A stretch of DNA of 64,000 nucleotides from Sphingopyxis sp. BE259. GTDB lineage: Bacteria > Pseudomonadota > Alphaproteobacteria > Sphingomonadales > Sphingomonadaceae. The DNA lies in contig NZ_JAVDWM010000001.1 of NCBI RefSeq assembly GCF_031457495.1, positions 1 to 64,000 of the forward strand, written 5' to 3'. Position 1 is the stretch's first letter. Each line of letters begins with the position of its first letter. This document shows positions 58,678 through 64,000 of the stretch, piece after piece. The position numbers and the translations under genes are program-made. The notes below the pieces were generated by a model. It saw only the letters and a program-made list of their open reading frames with translations. It was not told where the DNA came from and did no database searches.

Positions 58678-58766
58678 CGTCATCCCGGACTAGATCCGGG
58701 ATCCATCCGCTCTCTCGGAATAGGGGGGCAAGGGGTCGTGAATCGCGGATCAAGTCCGGGATGACG
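58678..58766. repeat. Dispersed palindromic repeat, family A copy 2
   Basis: The arm CGTCATCCCGGACTAGATCC is inverse to GGATCAAGTCCGGGATGACG, separated by about 45 bases. It is the same element as at 2-94 and lies between the receptor gene and the leftward holA gene. Confidence 0.75.
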
Positions 58767-58806
58767 AAGGTGTCGGTCTGCGTCCGGCTATCAACCGCTC
58801 CAGTTC

Positions 58807-59838
58807 CTACCGCGCGCGCGCTGCCTGATGCGCGATGTCGGTCATCAACTTGCGGAACAAGATCCCGCCGGGCGTCCCCGATGATTTGAGCGCGCGCTCG
58901 CAGTCGATCAGGCGGCTCATCAATCGCGCGACGCGCACCGAATCCCAGATACGCAGCTGCGCGGTCACCGCGTCGCGCTCTTTCCAGAAAATTCCGCTGG
59001 TGCGCGCCGCGACGACGGTCGCGGGATGCGCTCCGGCATCGACCTCGGCGCGCAACCGCGCAAGCGCCATTGCCCGGATCGCCAGCGCGCGGATGATGCG
59101 GATTTCGGCGACGCCGACGGCGGTCGCCTTCGCCAGCATCGCAGGCAGGTCGCGCACTTTTCCGCCTAGGGCGACGTTGATGCACTCGCTGACGTCTTCC
59201 TCATGGGTTGCGGCGCCCAGCGCGGCGATGTCGGCGGCGGTGACCTGCCGCTGGCGATCGGCGGCGGCGTCGAGATACAGCGCCATTTTCTCTATTTCGC
59301 GACGCATCAACGCCTGATCGCCCGACACCAGATCGATCAGTAATTGCGCCTCGGCATTGGCCAGCCGCAGACCCTGCTCCTGCGCGGCCGCCATCGCGAT
59401 GCCGACCAGTGCGCGGCGATCGGGCTGGTAACAGATCGCGGCGACGGCGTGGTTCGATCCTTCGACCAGCTTGACCAGTTTCGATTTGGCGGTGACCGAC
59501 GCGCCGGTGGCGATCACCGGGTTGATGACGATGTCGGCGGCTAGCAGCGCCTCGACCGCCGCCAGGCTGTCATCGCCGCTGCCAGCGAGTTCGAGCCGGA
59601 TGACCCGCGCCGAAGAAAAGAGCGACATTGATGCGGCTTCGGCGGCGAGCAGCGAGGGATCCTGCGCCAGCTGCGATCCCGACAGGTCGAGCCGTTCGGC
59701 ATCCTTGCCCGCGAGACCGACCAGATGATTCGCAACTGCGGCCATCGTCGCCTCGTCGGGACCAGTCAGCAGGATGAAGCGGACCGCAGGTTCGAGGCGC
59801 GACTGGCGTTCGAGGTCGGCGGGCTTGACCGTCTTCAT
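58807..59838 (-). CDS. holA: DNA polymerase III subunit delta
   Basis: The 343-residue clamp-loader subunit has the HolA domain order: an N-terminal domain I with FILLTGPDEATMAAVANHLV (about 20-40) that includes the non-catalytic AAA fold, and the C-terminal collar with GDQALMRREIEKMALYLDA (about 180-198). It helps load the beta clamp. It follows lptE by 6 bases and is the last gene of the leftward run, an order common in alphaproteobacteria. Confidence 0.9.
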   Translation of the reverse strand: MKTVKPADLERQSRLEPAVRFILLTGPDEATMAAVANHLVGLAGKDAERLDLSGSQLAQDPSLLAAEAASMSLFSSARVIRLELAGSGDDSLAAVEALLAADIVINPVIATGASVTAKSKLVKLVEGSNHAVAAICYQPDRRALVGIAMAAAQEQGLRLANAEAQLLIDLVSGDQALMRREIEKMALYLDAAADRQRQVTAADIAALGAATHEEDVSECINVALGGKVRDLPAMLAKATAVGVAEIRIIRALAIRAMALARLRAEVDAGAHPATVVAARTSGIFWKERDAVTAQLRIWDSVRVARLMSRLIDCERALKSSGTPGGILFRKLMTDIAHQAARAR

Positions 59839-59844
59839 CGCCGG

Positions 59845-60405
59845 TTACGGGGTTGGCGCGGGCATCGCCGGTGGCAGGGCCGATGTTCGCCCGCCGCCGC
59901 GATCGGCATAGACGGCGAGCCGCGCGACAATCTGATCCGAGATTCCAGAGGCAAGCCGCTCGAGCACCGACGATTCGGCAGCGATCGTCGCATATTCGCT
60001 GCCGACGACATCGATCCCGGCATCTTGCGCCGCGGTCGCGTCGAGCAGCACCTCGCCCGATGCGGCATCGACGAGCTGATAGCGCGCGCGCAACGTCCGG
60101 CGTTCGCGGGTGACCGCATCATCGGCGCGGACCCCGAAACCAGTGATCGAATCTTCGAGCCGGACGTCGAGCCGCAGCCGCTTGCCGGCGCCTTGGCCGC
60201 CCTGCGTCGCCTGCAACCGGTCGCGCAGCGCGTTGCGGACCAGCCAGCCGCTATGCCCCTCGATCGCAGCGACATCGACGTCGGCCAGCACCTGCGCCAC
60301 CGCGCCCTGACTGCCGTTGGCATACAAGGGACGCAGCCCGCAACCGCCAAGGGTCAGCGAGGCGGCGACAAGGGTGGAGGTTAGGAGGCTGCGCATCTTG
60401 GACAC
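59845..60405 (-). CDS. lptE: LPS assembly lipoprotein LptE
   Basis: The 186-residue lipoprotein has a signal ending with LTLGGC (lipid Cys22), followed by GLRPLYANG, a typical LptE start, and a domain with ALRDRLQAT and RTLRARYQLVDAASG. LptE is the outer-membrane plug of LptD. The GTG at 60405 follows AAGGG by 6 bases; an ATG at 60396 is also possible. The gap to leuS holds a palindromic repeat. Confidence 0.87.
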   Translation of the reverse strand: MSKMRSLLTSTLVAASLTLGGCGLRPLYANGSQGAVAQVLADVDVAAIEGHSGWLVRNALRDRLQATQGGQGAGKRLRLDVRLEDSITGFGVRADDAVTRERRTLRARYQLVDAASGEVLLDATAAQDAGIDVVGSEYATIAAESSVLERLASGISDQIVARLAVYADRGGGRTSALPPAMPAPTP

Positions 60406-60418
60406 TAATGACCCTTAT

Positions 60419-60500
60419 TCCGTTCGTGTCGAGCGAAGTCGAGACACCTCGACGGCGTGCACGAACGATTGGCATCTCGACTTCGCTCGATGCGAACGGA
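60419..60500. repeat. Palindromic repeat within the leuS-lptE gap (family C)
   Basis: TCCGTTCGTGTCGAGCGAAG and its inverse at 60475-60500 (24 of 26 pairs) flank a 30-base centre. The motif TCGAGCGAAGTCGAGA is a common sphingomonad intergenic element. It lies inside what otherwise looks like one leftward operon. Confidence 0.8.
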
Positions 60501-60528
60501 GTTGGCGAGATGCGTTTGAAACCATCTT

Positions 60529-63111
60529 CTAAGGTACGATATTCACCAAACGGTCGGGGACCACAATCACCTTCTTCGGCACTGCGCCGCCCAGCAGTTC
60601 GGCGATGCGTGGGCGCGACAGCGCTGCGGCTTCGATCGCGTCCTTGTCGAGCCCTTTGGCGAGCGTCATCGTGTCGCGCAGCTTGCCCGCCATCTGGATC
60701 GCGATGGTCACCTCGTCATCGACGAGCAGCGCCGGATCGGCGGCGGGCCATGCGGCATCGGCGATCATCGCGGTCGTCCGCTGCGCCGGGGGCAGCGCCG
60801 CCCACGCTTCCTCGGCGAGATGCGGCAGCATCGGCGCGACGAGGCGGATCAGCGTCAGACAGGCTTCGGCGCGGGTCGCCGACGGTTTCGCCTTTTCGAT
60901 GTCGTTGGCAAGCGCGTGGATCTTCGCCACCGCCTTGTTGAAGCCAAGCGATTCGATGTCCGCTGCGACGCCAGCGATCGCTTGGTGCAGCTTGCGGGCG
61001 AGACCCTTGTCTTCACCGCCGTCGCCGATGTTTTCGGTGTCGCCGAACAGCCGCCATAGACGCTGGACGAAACGCCAGGCGCCCTCGATGCCGGCCTCGC
61101 TCCACGGCAGGTCACGCTCGGGTGGGCTGTCGGACAGCATGAACCACCGCGCCGCGTCGGCGCCGTACTGGTCGAGGATGGCGTCGGGATCGACGACATT
61201 CTTCTTCGACTTCGACATCTTGATCACGCGGCCGACATTGAGTGGGGCTTGCGGATAATTGCCTTCAACATAAGGCTTTCCATCGTGCCACTCGATTTCG
61301 GCAGGGCTAAAAAACACCTCTCTGTCGCCGACATCCTCTTGCATGAGCATCGAATAGGTTTCGTGCGTCACCATGCCCTGCGTGAACAGGCTGGCGAAGG
61401 GTTCCTTGATATCGATCATCCCCAGCTTGTTCAGCGCGCGCGTCCAGAAGCGCGCGTAGAGCAGGTGGAGAATCGCATGTTCGATGCCGCCGATATATTG
61501 GTCGACGGGCAGCCAGCGGCGGATGACGTCGGGATCGAAAGGCTTGTCCGACGGCGCGCTGGCGAAGCGCAGGAAATACCAGGACGAATCGACGAAGGTG
61601 TCGAGCGTGTCGGTTTCGCGCACCGCCGCACCGCCGCAAGTCGGGCATTGGGCGTGCTTCCATGTCGGATGGCGGTCGAGCGGATTGCCGGGGACCGAAA
61701 AATCAGCGTCCTCGGGCAGCACGATCGGCAGCTGGCTCTTTGGCACCGGCACCAGGCCGCAGGCGTCGCAATGGATGAAGGGGATGGGCGTGCCCCAGTA
61801 ACGCTGGCGCGACACGCCCCAGTCGCGCAGGCGCCAGACAGTCGTGCCCTTGCCCCAGCCCTCATGCTCGGCACGCGCGATCACCGCGGCCTTCGCCTCG
61901 TCGATGCTCATGCCATCGAGGAAATGACTGTTCACCAGCTTGCCGGGGCCGGTATAGGCCTCGGTGCCGGTGAAATGCTGGGCGGTTTCGTCGCTCCCCG
62001 CTTTCGCGAGGGCAGGCTCGGCAATCACGCGGTGAACCTGCAGGCCATATTTATGTGCGAAATCAAGGTCGCGCTGGTCGTGCGCCGGGCAACCGAAAAT
62101 CGCGCCGGTACCATAATCCATCAGCACATAGTTCACCACCCAGACCGGCATATGCCAGTTCGGATCGAGCGGATGTTCGACCGCCAGGCCGGTGTCGAAA
62201 CCCATCTTCTCGGCGGTGTCGATCTGTTCAGCGGCGGTGCCCTGACGGCGGCATTCCGCGATGAACGCCGCCAGTTCGGGCGAATCCTTCGCCAGTTTCT
62301 CCGCCAGCGGATGGTCGGGCGAAATCGCGGCGAAGCTCGCGCCATAGAGCGTGTCGGGGCGCGTCGTGAAGACGTCGAATCCCGGTGCACCGCCCGCGAG
62401 TTTGAACGAGAACTCCAGCCCCTGCGACTTGCCGATCCAGTTTTCCTGCATCAGCCGAACCTTGTCGGGCCAGCTTTCGAGGCTGTCCAGCCCCTCAAGC
62501 AATTCCTCGGCAAAGTCGGTGATCTTCAGGAACCACTGCGACAGCTTTTTCTTTTCGACCAGCGCGCCCGATCGCCAGCCGCGACCGTCGATCACCTGCT
62601 CATTGGCGAGCACGGTCATGTCGACCGGGTCCCAATTGACATAGCTGTGCTTGCGCGTGACCAGACCCGCGGCGAACAGATCGAGGAACAGCGCCTGTTC
62701 CTGGCCGTAATAATCGGGCTCGCACGTCGCGAGTTCGCGGCTCCAGTCGATCGCCAGGCCGAGGCGTTTGAGTTGCCCGCGCATCGCCGCGATATTGTCG
62801 CGGGTCCAGCCGCCCGGATGGACGCCCTTTTCCATCGCGGCATTTTCGGCGGGCATACCGAAGGCGTCCCAGCCCATCGGGTGGAGCACGTCGTGGCCGG
62901 TCATCCGCTTGAAGCGCGCCAGCACGTCGCCCATCGCATAGTTGCGGACATGCCCCATATGGATGCGCCCCGACGGATAGGGGAACATCTCGAGGATGTA
63001 GGCTTTCGGCCGATCTGCGCTGTCGGTCGTGGCAAAGCTGTTCGCCGCCTCCCACGCCTTTTGCCAGCGGGCGTCAGCGGCGAGGGCGCCAAAGCGCGGT
63101 TCGCGGGTCAT
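60529..63111 (-). CDS. leuS: Leucine--tRNA ligase
   Basis: The 860-residue class I aminoacyl-tRNA synthetase has the HIGH motif as HMGH at residues 51-54 ([11 protein letters not shown]), the KMSKS motif as MSKSKKN at about 630, and a zinc-binding CDACGLVP-type CysxxCys segment. The editing domain and the C-terminal anticodon-binding region are present. Length is normal for a bacterial LeuRS. It starts 50 bases after the DUF3576 gene. Confidence 0.97.
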   Translation of the reverse strand: MTREPRFGALAADARWQKAWEAANSFATTDSADRPKAYILEMFPYPSGRIHMGHVRNYAMGDVLARFKRMTGHDVLHPMGWDAFGMPAENAAMEKGVHPGGWTRDNIAAMRGQLKRLGLAIDWSRELATCEPDYYGQEQALFLDLFAAGLVTRKHSYVNWDPVDMTVLANEQVIDGRGWRSGALVEKKKLSQWFLKITDFAEELLEGLDSLESWPDKVRLMQENWIGKSQGLEFSFKLAGGAPGFDVFTTRPDTLYGASFAAISPDHPLAEKLAKDSPELAAFIAECRRQGTAAEQIDTAEKMGFDTGLAVEHPLDPNWHMPVWVVNYVLMDYGTGAIFGCPAHDQRDLDFAHKYGLQVHRVIAEPALAKAGSDETAQHFTGTEAYTGPGKLVNSHFLDGMSIDEAKAAVIARAEHEGWGKGTTVWRLRDWGVSRQRYWGTPIPFIHCDACGLVPVPKSQLPIVLPEDADFSVPGNPLDRHPTWKHAQCPTCGGAAVRETDTLDTFVDSSWYFLRFASAPSDKPFDPDVIRRWLPVDQYIGGIEHAILHLLYARFWTRALNKLGMIDIKEPFASLFTQGMVTHETYSMLMQEDVGDREVFFSPAEIEWHDGKPYVEGNYPQAPLNVGRVIKMSKSKKNVVDPDAILDQYGADAARWFMLSDSPPERDLPWSEAGIEGAWRFVQRLWRLFGDTENIGDGGEDKGLARKLHQAIAGVAADIESLGFNKAVAKIHALANDIEKAKPSATRAEACLTLIRLVAPMLPHLAEEAWAALPPAQRTTAMIADAAWPAADPALLVDDEVTIAIQMAGKLRDTMTLAKGLDKDAIEAAALSRPRIAELLGGAVPKKVIVVPDRLVNIVP

Positions 63112-63161
63112 TCGTCGGTTACCCCGTTCGTCTGTCGTGTCGGCGCGGGCGCGCCGCCGGA

Positions 63162-63635
63162 TTAGCCCTCGATGGCGCTACGGCGCAGGTCGCGGGCGCG
63201 GGTGAGGATGATTTCCTCGAGCTTTTGCACGGTCGCCGCCTGCACCGGGGCATCGACCCAGGCGCCGCCCTGGGCGACCTGGCGCGATGCCGCGACGCGC
63301 AGCGCATCGGCCCGAAGATCGCGGTCGAGGATCGACACGGTGACCTTCATCCGCTCGCCCGGATTGCCGGGGTTCGCATACCAGTCGGTAATGATGACGC
63401 CGCCCGACGAATCGGCCTGGAGCAGCGGCATGAACGACAAGGCGTCGAGCGAGGCGCGCCACAAATAGCTGTTCACGCCGATGGTCGTGACCTGGCTGGC
63501 GGCGAGGTCGGCGCGCGGCCGGTCCTTGCTGGCGCAGGCCGAAAGCCCGAGCGCCGCGAGCCCGAGCAGCACGAACTGGGCCGGACGGCGACCACGTGCG
63601 GCAGTGCGCTGGGCAAAGACGGAAAGCTGGGACAT
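63162..63635 (-). CDS. DUF3576 domain lipoprotein
   Basis: The 157-residue protein has a lipoprotein signal with lipobox ALGLSAC (Cys34) and a DUF3576 domain with [20 protein letters not shown] (about 52-71) and [19 protein letters not shown]-type [10 protein letters not shown]. The family is widespread upstream of leuS in alphaproteobacteria; its role is unknown. It heads the leftward run DUF3576-leuS-lptE-holA. Confidence 0.9.
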   Translation of the reverse strand: MSQLSVFAQRTAARGRRPAQFVLLGLAALGLSACASKDRPRADLAASQVTTIGVNSYLWRASLDALSFMPLLQADSSGGVIITDWYANPGNPGERMKVTVSILDRDLRADALRVAASRQVAQGGAWVDAPVQAATVQKLEEIILTRARDLRRSAIEG

Positions 63636-63915
63636 GCCGATAACACCTTATATTATAGGCGCCGCCGGATCATAAGATCCGCGCCGCGCAGAACGGAATT
63701 GCCAGCGTCTCTATCGTCGTTGCCGCCGCCGGGCAAGCGCGGCAATTTCGGTGGGGTGGCGGTTCAGATTCTGGTCAGATTGAGGACCGACTGTGGTGAT
63801 CGCGCAACAATTTTACCCAAAAACGGTTTTGCCATAATAATTTGCCGGGATTCACTGGCAAAATCATGCCAGGAGGCCTATCTCCTGAATCACTTGGGGT
63901 TGGAGTCGCAGGGTC

Positions 63916-64000
63916 ATGGCGCGGAAATCGCGACATTTTTGGAAGGGCAGTCTCACCGCTTTGGCGGTGGTTTCGCTTGCCTTGCCGCCTGCTCTCGCTG
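63916..64000 (+). CDS. Exported protein, 5' part only (window ends)
   Basis: The visible 28 codons start at an ATG at 63916 and read as a signal peptide (basic start MARKSR, then a hydrophobic stretch ending LPPALA). The rest of the gene lies beyond the window, so its function cannot be given. The 280 bases upstream (63636-63915) are non-coding, with an A/T-rich CATAAT at 63833-63838 that may be its -10 region. Confidence 0.6.
   Translation, partial: MARKSRHFWKGSLTALAVVSLALPPALA

Overview
The window comes from a high-GC alphaproteobacterium, almost certainly order Sphingomonadales (a Sphingopyxis/Sphingomonas-type genome; genus not provable from this stretch). Support comes from the hom-glpX-recJ neighbourhood, four TonB-linked energy genes, three large TonB-dependent receptors, an FeS-type photolyase, and short dispersed palindromes between genes. 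It looks like ordinary chromosome: there is no rRNA, CRISPR array, transposase or prophage gene, and most genes sit in tight runs with ATGA overlaps.

Layout. 0-5.3 kb: a CNNM/CorC membrane protein, an OmpA-type lipoprotein, then a leftward tonB-exbB-exbD-exbD operon. 5.5-11.7 kb: an exported protein, homoserine dehydrogenase, a membrane protein, class II fructose-bisphosphatase (glpX), and small leftward enzymes (ABM, NTF2-like, flavodoxin-like). 11.8-17.9 kb: an SdsA1-like metallo-hydrolase, two bPH2 membrane proteins coupled to recJ, and two tRNA-Glu genes. 18-29.5 kb: an accessory catabolic island (below). 29.6-34.5 kb: a lipoprotein, a LuxR-type regulator with a degenerate receiver, and a FabD-like acyltransferase coupled to a fused alpha/beta 2-oxoacid dehydrogenase E1. 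34.7-42.5 kb: the DUF4129-DUF4350-MoxR-DUF58-SpoIIM-RDD operon, a nitroreductase and two lipoproteins. 42.6-52.6 kb: gyrB, an FeS photolyase, an RlpA-like protein, glutaminase, and the Lhr-like helicase / retropepsin-like / PdeM nuclease set. 52.7-58.6 kb: two related tandem TonB-dependent receptors. 58.8-63.6 kb: a leftward DUF3576-leuS-lptE-holA run. The window ends inside the signal peptide of a new rightward gene.

The most interesting region is 18,029-29,541. It reads as a complete sulfoquinovose (plant sulfolipid head-group sugar) desulfonation locus of the monooxygenase type. It has a GH31 enzyme carrying the sulfoquinovosidase sulfonate-binding and catalytic residues, an SsuD-like FMNH2 monooxygenase, an aldo/keto reductase, a LacI regulator, a TonB-dependent receptor, an MFS importer, an FMN reductase and a YeiH-type exporter that could remove sulfite. 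Two features are less expected. One is a RibB-like protein that has lost the residues needed for DHBP synthase activity. The other is a near-identical 19-bp imperfect palindrome present in both divergent promoter regions of the island, a good candidate for the LacI operator. A likely flow is: glycoside uptake (receptor, MFS), hydrolysis in the cytoplasm, C-S bond cleavage to 6-oxo-glucose and sulfite, reduction to glucose, and sulfite export.
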